64,000 nucleotides of DNA from a virus. Positions 58,193 to 64,000 of this stretch are shown in pieces; position 1 is the stretch's first letter; the number at the start of each line of letters is the position of its first letter. The stretch is taken from positions 62,001 to 126,000 of IMG/VR virus record IMGVR_UViG_3300017963_007659, one strand, 5' to 3'. Made by a program: the position numbers and the translations under genes. A model generated the notes under the pieces. It was not told the DNA's origin. It was given only the letters and a program-made list of their open reading frames with translations, and searched no databases.

Positions 58193-58601
58193 AGCCGAAC
58201 TGCTGAATGTTGTATCCCGTGTCTTCAAGAATCTCCCCAGCCACCCGACATGCCCGAAGCTCCGTGACGAAGTAGGCGAGACTCCAGATTCTCACGAGGT
58301 TCGAGTTCAGCTCCTTCATGAAGACGTCTCTCATGTACGTCTCCATGTCTTCGTGCACCCACTCAAGTCGCTCCAACGCATGGAGCGCTCTCCGTGTACA
58401 TGTGATCGGATCTCCAGGTACTGGACGATCGAACCCAGGAGCGGTCAGTGTGTGGAGGACTCCGACCGGGACACTGGTGATGATATCGTTGATGGCGACT
58501 GTAATGTACCCCTCTTTATTAGGGACTTCATCTTGGATGACCGCGTCATTTCCCCACCACGATCCTTCCACGATGTGGACCTTCTTACCTTTTCTTCGCA
58601 T
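58104..58601 (-). CDS. hypothetical protein, sigma70-promoted
   Basis: A 165-aa protein (MRRKGKKVHIVEGSWWGNDA) with a beta N-terminal part and helical rest, no known family. The ATG at 58601 follows GAGGAGATACCT; a GTG at 58625 is upstream. It has a good sigma70-like promoter. Its end overlaps the convergent + gene by 89 bp. Confidence 0.5.
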   Translation of the reverse strand: MRRKGKKVHIVEGSWWGNDAVIQDEVPNKEGYITVAINDIITSVPVGVLHTLTAPGFDRPVPGDPITCTRRALHALERLEWVHEDMETYMRDVFMKELNSNLVRIWSLAYFVTELRACRVAGEILEDTGYNIQQFGFKALESALEEYQALPTPPPFVAPAEIAGQ

Positions 58602-58623
58602 AGGTATCTCCTCTTCAAGAATC

Positions 58624-58653
58624 ACTCTATCAGAAGACAGATGCGCTTGTCAA
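58624..58653 (-). promoter_or_regulatory. sigma70-like promoter TTGACA-N18-TAGAGT
   Basis: On the - strand TTGACA (58653-58648), an 18-bp spacer and TAGAGT (58629-58624), 22 nt before the ATG at 58601. The leader carries GATTCTTGAAGAGGAGA, a copy of the repeated 10-mer. Confidence 0.65.
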
Positions 58654-58898
58654 GAATAATCGTGGAGGATGTCGTTGATTACAGGGAGAAACGTGCTCGG
58701 TAAGGTTCTCGCTAGCGTAGATATAGCTGCGTATCGATTCTGGAAGTGCGTCCACTCTCTGATGTCCAAGGCAAGGATGATGTAGGCTCTGTCTTCTTGC
58801 TCTGGCGTCAGTGGGGTGTCGTCAGTGGAGATCTGTAGCAGCCGCCGTCTGGTCCGCGCTAGAAGGTTCTCTTCTGTGATTTGGTTCTGAACAGTCAC
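58650..58898 (-). CDS. hypothetical protein
   Basis: An 82-aa protein (MTVQNQITEENLLARTRRRL) with a helical C-terminal half. The start is GTG at 58898, only 3 bp after the upstream stop, so it is probably coupled. No known family. Confidence 0.45.
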   Translation of the reverse strand: MTVQNQITEENLLARTRRRLLQISTDDTPLTPEQEDRAYIILALDIREWTHFQNRYAAISTLARTLPSTFLPVINDILHDYS

Positions 58899-58901
58899 TT
58901 A

Positions 58902-59090
58902 TCACCAGGTCAGCCAACCCTCCGTTCCGCGAAAGGTTGGGAGAGCCAGGTCATCCAGCTCACCGTCTCGAATTGCTTCCCGAAGAGCTTGCTTTGTAAC
59001 AGCACGTCGTCGTCGGTTCTCTTCGCGACGGATTGGGGTGTCTTCCACTCCATAGGGAGTGTTGCCCTTGCGAGCGCCTTTGTTAGCCAT
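58902..59090 (-). CDS. small basic protein
   Basis: A 62-aa basic protein (MANKGARKGNTPYGVEDTPI, then Arg-rich RRENRRRRAVTKQ). GGAGGCATTC precedes the ATG. The charge suggests nucleic-acid binding. It is transcribed away from the 59.1-59.3 kb noncoding region. Confidence 0.5.
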   Translation of the reverse strand: MANKGARKGNTPYGVEDTPIRREENRRRRAVTKQALREAIRDGELDDLALPTFRGTEGWLTW

Positions 59091-59292
59091 GAATGCCTCC
59101 GTTTAGCTATGCTAAATTGGATGCATGTTTCACCTCCTCCTTGAAGGTACCCGACCTTCGAGTATGTTGTCCCATGTTTTGAGTGAGGTGTCAAGCTATA
59201 TTCCGCCAGAAGTCGCTTTTTGACCCCACTTTTGGCGAGATATAGCGTTTTATAAGTGGCCACAACTCTCTGTCTGCTCTTTAAAAGTAGAG
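59091..59292. promoter_or_regulatory. noncoding divergent region with inverted repeats
   Basis: About 200 bp between divergent genes with no reading frame of note. It holds a small dyad (TTTAGC-TAT-GCTAAA, 59102-59116) next to the - strand gene. It also holds a long imperfect inverted repeat, GCTATATTCCGCCAGAAGT at 59195-59213 against 59228-59246, with 16 of 19 positions pairing across a 14-nt loop. An operator pair, terminator or replication-related element are all possible. Confidence 0.5.
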
Positions 59293-59307
59293 TAGTCAAA
59301 GTATGGT
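59290..59307 (+). promoter_or_regulatory. AGTCAAAG promoter, leaderless type
   Basis: AGTAGTCAAAGTATGGT abuts the ATG at 59308 with the 6-nt spacing. Full match to the core and to TAtGGT. Confidence 0.75.
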
Positions 59308-59550
59308 ATGGGTAGCACGACGGATGAGCATGGGTATCTGAAGTGTCAGCGGGAGCTAGCTGAGAGTTGGCGTCATATTGCGCTGCGCTACGAGGGATTC
59401 TTGAAGAAAAATGAGATTTGTCTTGTGTGCGGGGATCGCATGAGCAGAACTCCTGTAGGACCTGTGTGCCTTCTAGGACACCTTCCTCCCACTCCCGATG
59501 TTAAGAAGCTTTTGGTGGAATGGGTGAAGAAGGTCTGTTCCAACGAATAG
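59308..59550 (+). CDS. small protein with zinc motif, predicted leaderless
   Basis: An 80-aa protein (MGSTTDEHGYLKCQRELAES) with a helical first half and CLVCGDRM...VGPVCLLG later, a likely zinc-binding C-terminal part. There is no Shine-Dalgarno; the start follows the promoter core directly. Confidence 0.6.
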   Translation: MGSTTDEHGYLKCQRELAESWRHIALRYEGFLKKNEICLVCGDRMSRTPVGPVCLLGHLPPTPDVKKLLVEWVKKVCSNE

Positions 59551-59598
59551 TAGTCAAAGTCTTGGGTACGACGAGTAGGTTACGTTAACGTTGCCTAC
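59551..59598 (+). promoter_or_regulatory. AGTCAAAG promoter with palindromic operator
   Basis: TAGTCAAAGTCTTGGG at 59551-59566 is followed by a 24-bp near-perfect palindrome at 59575-59598, GTAGG-TT-ACGTTAACGT-TG-CCTAC, whose central ACGTTAACGT is fully self-complementary. It lies between the promoter and the small membrane-protein gene, a typical place for a repressor site. Confidence 0.55.
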
Positions 59599-59634
59599 CG
59601 ATTCAGCACAGCAGATCGTGAAGGAAGAGACCGC

Positions 59635-59790
59635 ATGACTCTTGTAGGAAGCCTCGTATTTCTCGCCGTAGCCATTTACTCCAAAACCGTAGCATTAGGT
59701 GCTGTCTTCAAACGCTGTTGTGCCGTGACCATGGACTGTGTTGATATCGCGGTCCATGGGCTCGCTTGGGATTGGGCAGACATCCTGTAA
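59635..59790 (+). CDS. 51-residue hydrophobic protein
   Basis: A small frame starting MTLVGSLVFLAVAIYSKTVA, with a hydrophobic N-terminal helix (residues about 3-25), a CC pair and a Trp-rich end. AAGGAAGAGACCGC precedes the ATG, and a promoter with a palindrome lies upstream. Possibly a membrane peptide. Function unknown. Confidence 0.5.
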   Translation: MTLVGSLVFLAVAIYSKTVALGAVFKRCCAVTMDCVDIAVHGLAWDWADIL

Positions 59791-59838
59791 CTAGAATCAG
59801 CACGTGGCTCTGTAAGCCAGCGGAAGGATAGGGAAAGA

Positions 59839-62800
59839 ATGCGATATCCGCAGTATCTTGCGTCGAACGAGTTGACTGCGCTCGGACGAAAGACTCTTCT
59901 GGACCGATACGCTCGCAAGGCACCGAAGACGGCACCCGTAGAGCTTGGAGACCTCGTCATCCTTTGCACAGACAAGGAGTCTGGACAGAGGGAGATTGGC
60001 AGCGTCATCGGAGTCAACAACGATGACCGGACCGTCAATATTCGCGCGGAAGATGGGGAAGAGTACACCGTCGATGTGGAGGAGGTAGACAAGCCTCTGG
60101 AGACGGATCCTCAAGATGTGGTCCAGCGTGTCGCTCGCGCCCTATCGAAGGTTGAGGAGAAGCCTCGTCGCTGGGAGAACATCTTCAAGAAGCTGATGGG
60201 CAACTGGAAGTTCGTTCCAGCTGGTCGCATTCTCACCGGAGCAGGTATCCAGCAAGAGACGCCGCTCACCTTCTTCAACTGCAACGTCATCCCAGCTCCC
60301 AAGGATAGCCGAGAAGGGATCATCGACACAGCAAAGATTCTCGCGGAGCTGTTCTCCCGTGGGGCTGGCGTCGGGACCTACCTCTCCTCTCTGCGTCCTC
60401 GCTTCGCCTACGTGAAGGGTGTCAACGGACGCTCTTCCGGGGCTGTGAGCTGGGGGTCTCTGTACTCGCATCTCACGGGGCTCATTGAGCAAGGAGGCTG
60501 CGTCACTGGAGAGACTCTTGTAGCTACGTCTAAGGGTGATTTTCCAATCAAGAATCTTGTAGGAACGACACCAGACGTCTATTCTTATGACTGCTCCACA
60601 GAAAGGACTGTGCTCAAAACAGCGAAGTGGGTGGGTAAGACCGGGGATAGTCAAAGAATCCTACGACTTACGACAACCCAGGGTCTTATTCTTGAAGCTA
60701 CTCCTGACCATCTCATCCTGTGTGCTGACAAAAAGTATCGTCCTCTACAAGAATTGGAGGTAGGGACGGCACTGAATGTCGAGAGTGCTTCTATCCACCA
60801 TGTCCAATCCGTAGAAGACTGTGGGGAAGAAGACGTTTACGATCTCGAAGTCCCTGATACTCACAATTTCTTTGTATTCTCGAAGGGTTGTAAAGAGGGT
60901 GTCTTCATACACAACTCCCGTCGCGGTGCCGCAATGCTCGTTCTACACGTCTGGCACCCGGATGTGTACGAGTTCATTGAGTGCAAGAGGGAGCCCAAAG
61001 CTAAGCAGCTCGCTCTCCTGGCTGACAAGCTCGAATACGGCTTTGGTCTCACGGAGTTCGCTCAAGAAGCCAGAGATCTCGCGGGGCAATGGCCAGCTCA
61101 CATCCAGCACGCCAATCTCTCGGTTGGAATCACAGACGATTTCATGGAAGCTGTTATTCACGATCGGGACTGGCAGCTCGTCTTTCCTGATACGACAGTT
61201 CCGGAGTACACAGAGAAGTGGGATGGGGACCTCAAGAAGTGGCAAGAGGAAGGTCATCCAATCAAAGTCCACAAGGTAGTCAAGGCGCGCGACCTGTGGA
61301 ACAAGCTCATGTACTCCGCGTGGGACTCGGCTGAGCCGGGAGTCATCTACATCGATACGGTCAACAGTGAGAGTACCTCATGGTGGTACTGCAACATGCT
61401 GGCGACGAACCCTTGCGGAGAGCAGCCTCTCCCGAGCTGGTACGGTGTCTGTAACCTTGGAGCAATCAATCTCCCTCGCTTCCTCATGGAGGATCCAGAC
61501 GACCCGAACAAAGTCATCCTTGACAAGGAAGCCTACAAGAATGCGATCCATGTCTCCATGCGCTTCCTGGACAACGTTATCGACACCACTCCCTACTTCT
61601 TCGATGAGCAAGAATACAATGCGAAGCGTGAGCGTCGAGTTGGCTTGAGTCCCTTCATGGGGCTTGCCGAAGCTCTGGTCATTCTTGGTATTCGCTATGG
61701 GTCTGAGGAGGCGGTAGACTTCGTGGAGGAGGCTGGCTTGGTCGCGGCTTCAGAGTCCCTCAGAGCCAGCGTGGACCTCGCAGAAGAGAAGGGCTGCTGT
61801 GATGTGTTGGCTACTCCAGAGGACCGGGAGAAGTTCTTGGAGAGTCTGTATGTGCAACGTATTCTCCGGTATCTGCCTCCAGAGGACAACCAGGACTTGC
61901 AGTCACGGATTCGTGAGCATGGAGCCAGGAACGTGAGCTTCACGACCTCAGCGCCTACCGGGACCATCGGGACCATGGTGGCAACGTCTACCGGAATCGA
62001 GCCCTTCTTTCGTTTCGAGTACCGCCAGAACACCAATCTCGGAACCCATATCAAACGAGAGCGTGTTCTGGATGAATGGTATAGGCAACACGGTGAGAGC
62101 GCTGCTGTTCCGGATTACTTCGTGAGCGCTGGGGAGCTGACTCCAAAAGAGCACCTCGTCATGACTGCTGCGCTCCAGCGGTGGATTGACTCAGGTATCA
62201 GTAAGACCTACAACCTACCACAGGAGTATACACCAGAGGACATCGGAAAGATCTACATGGAGATCTGGAAACGTCGATGTAAGGGAGGCACGGTCTTCCG
62301 TGAAGGGTCTCGTACCGTTCAGGTTCTTGAGAGTCTCGACCCCAAGGAGAAGAAGACGTTCGAGATGAGCTTCCCGGAGAAGACTCCTGGACCGCCGAAG
62401 GGGGACAAGAAAGATGGTTCCACGTGGTCCATCGACTCTCCCTCTGGTACCCTGCACGCTACGTTCAATCAGTATCCGACGCCAGACAACCCCTTCGAGA
62501 CATTCCTGAGAATTGGGAAGGCAGGCTCTGATGTTGGAGCTATGACCGAAGCTTTCGGACGTGTCATCTCCCTCTTCCTCCAGATGAGAGGTCCAATCCG
62601 GCCCACAAGACGCTGTGAGCTTCTTGTCGAGCAGCTTGAGGGGATCGGTGGTCGAGACCAGGTTGGCTTCGGTCCAAATAAGATTCGTTCGATCCCTGAT
62701 GCGATTGCTAAGTCGATAAGTCGACATTTGCAGTCAATAGTAGGTAGGGACGATGACTTGTCATGCTCAGAAGATGAAGAAGAGAAACCAGCTTCAACTC

Positions 62801-62895
62801 ATGGCTTGGATATGTGTCCCGAGTGTGGTAATCTCGGATTGCGGTCGGAGGAAGGGTGCACGAGCTGCGCCTTCTGCGGCTATAGCAAATGCTGA
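59839..62895 (+). CDS. nrdJ: class II ribonucleotide reductase NrdJ with intein
   Basis: A 1018-aa precursor, 879 aa after intein removal. Key features are FNCNVIP (Cys148), NPCGEQPLPSWYGVCNLGAI (active-site radical Cys region), TTSAPTGTIGTMVATSTGIE, and the C-terminal zinc ribbon MCPECGN...GCTSCAFCGYSKC typical of adenosylcobalamin-dependent NrdJ. It converts ribonucleotides to deoxyribonucleotides for phage DNA synthesis and needs vitamin B12 but not oxygen. A Gly-Gly/Cys junction and an Asn/Ser junction mark an intein at residues 221-359. The start is ATG 59839 after GGAAAGA. Confidence 0.9.
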   Translation: MRYPQYLASNELTALGRKTLLDRYARKAPKTAPVELGDLVILCTDKESGQREIGSVIGVNNDDRTVNIRAEDGEEYTVDVEEVDKPLETDPQDVVQRVARALSKVEEKPRRWENIFKKLMGNWKFVPAGRILTGAGIQQETPLTFFNCNVIPAPKDSREGIIDTAKILAELFSRGAGVGTYLSSLRPRFAYVKGVNGRSSGAVSWGSLYSHLTGLIEQGGCVTGETLVATSKGDFPIKNLVGTTPDVYSYDCSTERTVLKTAKWVGKTGDSQRILRLTTTQGLILEATPDHLILCADKKYRPLQELEVGTALNVESASIHHVQSVEDCGEEDVYDLEVPDTHNFFVFSKGCKEGVFIHNSRRGAAMLVLHVWHPDVYEFIECKREPKAKQLALLADKLEYGFGLTEFAQEARDLAGQWPAHIQHANLSVGITDDFMEAVIHDRDWQLVFPDTTVPEYTEKWDGDLKKWQEEGHPIKVHKVVKARDLWNKLMYSAWDSAEPGVIYIDTVNSESTSWWYCNMLATNPCGEQPLPSWYGVCNLGAINLPRFLMEDPDDPNKVILDKEAYKNAIHVSMRFLDNVIDTTPYFFDEQEYNAKRERRVGLSPFMGLAEALVILGIRYGSEEAVDFVEEAGLVAASESLRASVDLAEEKGCCDVLATPEDREKFLESLYVQRILRYLPPEDNQDLQSRIREHGARNVSFTTSAPTGTIGTMVATSTGIEPFFRFEYRQNTNLGTHIKRERVLDEWYRQHGESAAVPDYFVSAGELTPKEHLVMTAALQRWIDSGISKTYNLPQEYTPEDIGKIYMEIWKRRCKGGTVFREGSRTVQVLESLDPKEKKTFEMSFPEKTPGPPKGDKKDGSTWSIDSPSGTLHATFNQYPTPDNPFETFLRIGKAGSDVGAMTEAFGRVISLFLQMRGPIRPTRRCELLVEQLEGIGGRDQVGFGPNKIRSIPDAIAKSISRHLQSIVGRDDDLSCSEDEEEKPASTHGLDMCPECGNLGLRSEEGCTSCAFCGYSKC
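60499..60915 (+). other. mini-intein inside NrdJ
   Basis: The 139-residue insert begins with Cys (CVTGETLVATSKGDF), contains LILEATPDHLIL (block B, TxxH) and VYDLEVPDTHNFFVF (block F), and ends VFIHN before Ser. These are the splicing blocks of an intein without a homing-endonuclease domain. The flanking extein QGG/SRRGA is a conserved NrdJ segment that is normally continuous. Self-splicing is expected, with Cys1, His291 (precursor numbering), Asn359 and Ser+1. Confidence 0.85.
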
Positions 62896-62901
62896 GGTGC
62901 T

Positions 62902-63183
62902 ATGAAAGGGAACCGAATGATTCTGACGTCTTACGAATGGGGTGAGCGCATCGACTACTTCATCCAAGAGGTGGAGAGCAATAGCACTCACCCCGTATCG
63001 ATGATGGCTGACCTCGCTTTCTTGTATCGCCACATCGATGGGGAAGTGTTCGAGAGGTCAGAAGAGAACAATGATCGAGTCGACAGGTTGGTGGAGGCGT
63101 GCACGGTTGCAGGCGTCTCCATCGATGGTGTGGCTAAGATTGTGGAACAACAACGGTTTTTTGAAGCTAAGAGGAGAAGCTGA
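62902..63183 (+). CDS. hypothetical protein
   Basis: A 93-aa helical protein (MKGNRMILTSYEWGERIDYF) with no known family. TGAGGTGCT precedes the ATG and the stop overlaps the next start (TGATG). Confidence 0.5.
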   Translation: MKGNRMILTSYEWGERIDYFIQEVESNSTHPVSMMADLAFLYRHIDGEVFERSEENNDRVDRLVEACTVAGVSIDGVAKIVEQQRFFEAKRRS

Positions 63184-63515
63184 TGGGGAAAATAAAGTAC
63201 GGCAACAAGAAAAGTCACGGTGGTGCGATGGCAAAAGCCATGGTCGTTGGGATGGAGAAGAGGCATGCTCACGCGCAGACGGCGAAGCGAAAGAGGATCT
63301 TCAGTAGATTCATGAAGACAGAGAAGGGTCGGCAGGTCGCGGCGCAGATTGAAGCTGGAGCCCTCCCTGCCGAGAGCATCGAAGTCGATGGCAACAACAT
63401 CGAAGTCAAGGCGACCGTCAATCCAGAGGTTGCAGAGGACACTTCCTCCGATGAAGGCTCAGAAAACGAGTCAAAGGATCAGGAGGAGGAAGGCGATGAG
63501 CGAACGGAAGATTGA
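63183..63515 (+). CDS. basic protein with acidic tail
   Basis: A 110-aa protein. Residues 1-50 are Lys/His-rich (MGKIKYGNKKSHGGAMAKAM), and the last 35 are Glu/Asp/Ser-rich. The pattern suggests a nucleic-acid-binding head with a disordered acidic tail. It overlaps the next gene by 20 bp. Confidence 0.5.
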   Translation: MGKIKYGNKKSHGGAMAKAMVVGMEKRHAHAQTAKRKRIFSRFMKTEKGRQVAAQIEAGALPAESIEVDGNNIEVKATVNPEVAEDTSSDEGSENESKDQEEEGDERTED

Positions 63516-63828
63516 CTTCGTTGACGGTGATGTCGTGCTGTTCCTGTCTGGAGGCGTGGCGGTTCGCCGAGATGGTGTGGGGATGTATCGGGTGGATATC
63601 CGAGATGAGCCACATACCATCCAAATCTACTACCATGCAGGTGTTGGCTTTATCAACATAAACGATAACAGTCGTGACACAAGGATGCGCCTGCTTCTTC
63701 CGAGGGGGCTTGGGTCCAATCTTGAAGACGATATCGTCAGTGCTATGCTGGAGTTGGAGATCCTCTCTCAGATCAACAGCGACAAGGCTCAGAAGGGCAA
63801 GCTGCCTGACGGTTGGGCGAAGAAATGA
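63496..63828 (+). CDS. hypothetical beta-rich protein
   Basis: A 110-aa protein (MSERKIDFVDGDVVLFLSGG) with a beta N-terminal half and a helical C-terminus. The ATG at 63496 follows AGGAGGAAGGCG. The upstream extension would lie in another frame of the previous gene. No known family. Confidence 0.5.
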   Translation: MSERKIDFVDGDVVLFLSGGVAVRRDGVGMYRVDIRDEPHTIQIYYHAGVGFININDNSRDTRMRLLLPRGLGSNLEDDIVSAMLELEILSQINSDKAQKGKLPDGWAKK

Positions 63829-63965
63829 CCTCTTCCAACGAGAAGTCCTATCGTGCCGTTGAGATGGCTAAGGTGTCTGCGCGCTATCGTCTCCGACTCG
63901 TCCGTAAGGTCATTGAAAAGCTAGACAAGAAAGCCTCAAGTAGAACCTCCGTTTCCGCACACTAA
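63825..63965 (+). CDS. small basic helical protein
   Basis: A 46-residue frame (MTSSNEKSYRAVEMAKVSAR) starting in a 4-bp ATGA overlap with the previous gene and ending at 63965. It is basic and helical. Coupled translation makes it credible despite the size. Confidence 0.5.
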   Translation: MTSSNEKSYRAVEMAKVSARYRLRLVRKVIEKLDKKASSRTSVSAH

Positions 63966-64000
63966 CACCTCCTACGTTACTATGCGGTTCCACTGTTATC

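Larger units (their letters stand above)
2150..61542. repeat. dispersed 10-mer ATTCTTG(A/T)AG, about 45 copies
   Basis: First-base positions of exact copies found by eye. ATTCTTGTAG on +: 20568, 20880, 33013, 34443, 41515, 41682, 41745, 41919, 42499, 43643, 50453, 52884. Complement CTACAAGAAT: 6723, 7555, 16695, 22912, 36201, 40494, 47814, 50251, 50758, 60745, 61533. ATTCTTGAAG: 2150, 23739, 27180, 30815, 31403, 49106, 59397, 60688. Complement CTTCAAGAAT: 16951, 20032, 23343, 24527, 28593, 31742, 32153, 40254, 43207, 48793, 49039, 52562, 58223, 58613. Only five lie before 20 kb. Many one-mismatch copies also occur. Confidence 0.8.

Noticed and set aside
59728-59762. CCATGGAC/GTCCATGG inverted repeat
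   Set aside because: It falls inside the small membrane-protein frame with a 16-nt loop and no promoter context. I could not separate it from chance.
1-64000. tRNA genes, CRISPR arrays, transposons or integrase/att sites
   Set aside because: I saw no cloverleaf-like segments, no regularly spaced repeats of CRISPR type, no transposase or recombinase motifs. The dispersed 10-mer is too short and irregularly spaced to be an array.

Overview
The window is a stretch of a large tailed-bacteriophage genome. It has densely packed genes, many 1-4 bp ATGA or TGATG overlaps, tail-fibre and baseplate-like genes, and a phage replication set (DNA polymerase, DnaB-type helicase, sliding clamp, primase-polymerase, ribonucleotide reductase). 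No capsid, portal, terminase or RNA polymerase gene is present, so the genome must be larger than 64 kb. The host is bacterial: one promoter class is sigma70-like and many genes carry GGAGG ribosome-binding sites. The host cannot be named from the sequence.

Layout. 1-19.5 kb (+): late structural genes. These include baseplate/tail proteins, then at least six consecutive tail-fibre or tail-spike genes (one with YadA-head-like repeats, one with a beta-helix), and a permuted NlpC/P60-like enzyme. 19.5-36.2 kb (mostly -): three DNA methyltransferases, an RlmN-like radical SAM protein, a uracil-DNA-glycosylase/DNA polymerase I fusion, a nucleotidyltransferase, an ArdC-like antirestriction protein and many small proteins. 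A short + island (20.6-21.8 kb) of small genes sits inside it. 36.3-45.3 kb (mostly +): many small unknown proteins, each short group behind its own near-identical sigma70-like promoter, plus a deaminase and a primase-polymerase. 45.3-52.4 kb (+): an M3-type oligopeptidase, unknown proteins and a membrane-anchored metzincin. 52.4-64 kb (+): a helicase-loader-like protein, DnaB-type helicase, clamp, nucleotide-related proteins and a class II ribonucleotide reductase (NrdJ) interrupted by a mini-intein.

Two promoter systems can be read directly. One is TTGACA-N17/18-TAGTGT (sigma70-like), with a shared leader ending in a strong GGAGG; it drives small unknown genes and the ArdC-like gene and is probably an immediate-early host-takeover set. 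The other is a single-block motif, AAATCTAGTCAAAGTA. In seven genes the start codon lies exactly 6 nt after AGTCAAAG and no Shine-Dalgarno is present, which points to a phage-specific promoter making leaderless mRNAs.

A separate signal crosses gene boundaries and reading frames: the 10-mer ATTCTTG(A/T)AG occurs about 45 times on both strands, against about 0.25 expected by chance, and is concentrated outside the structural genes. Its role is unknown, and it is the strongest candidate here for something undescribed.
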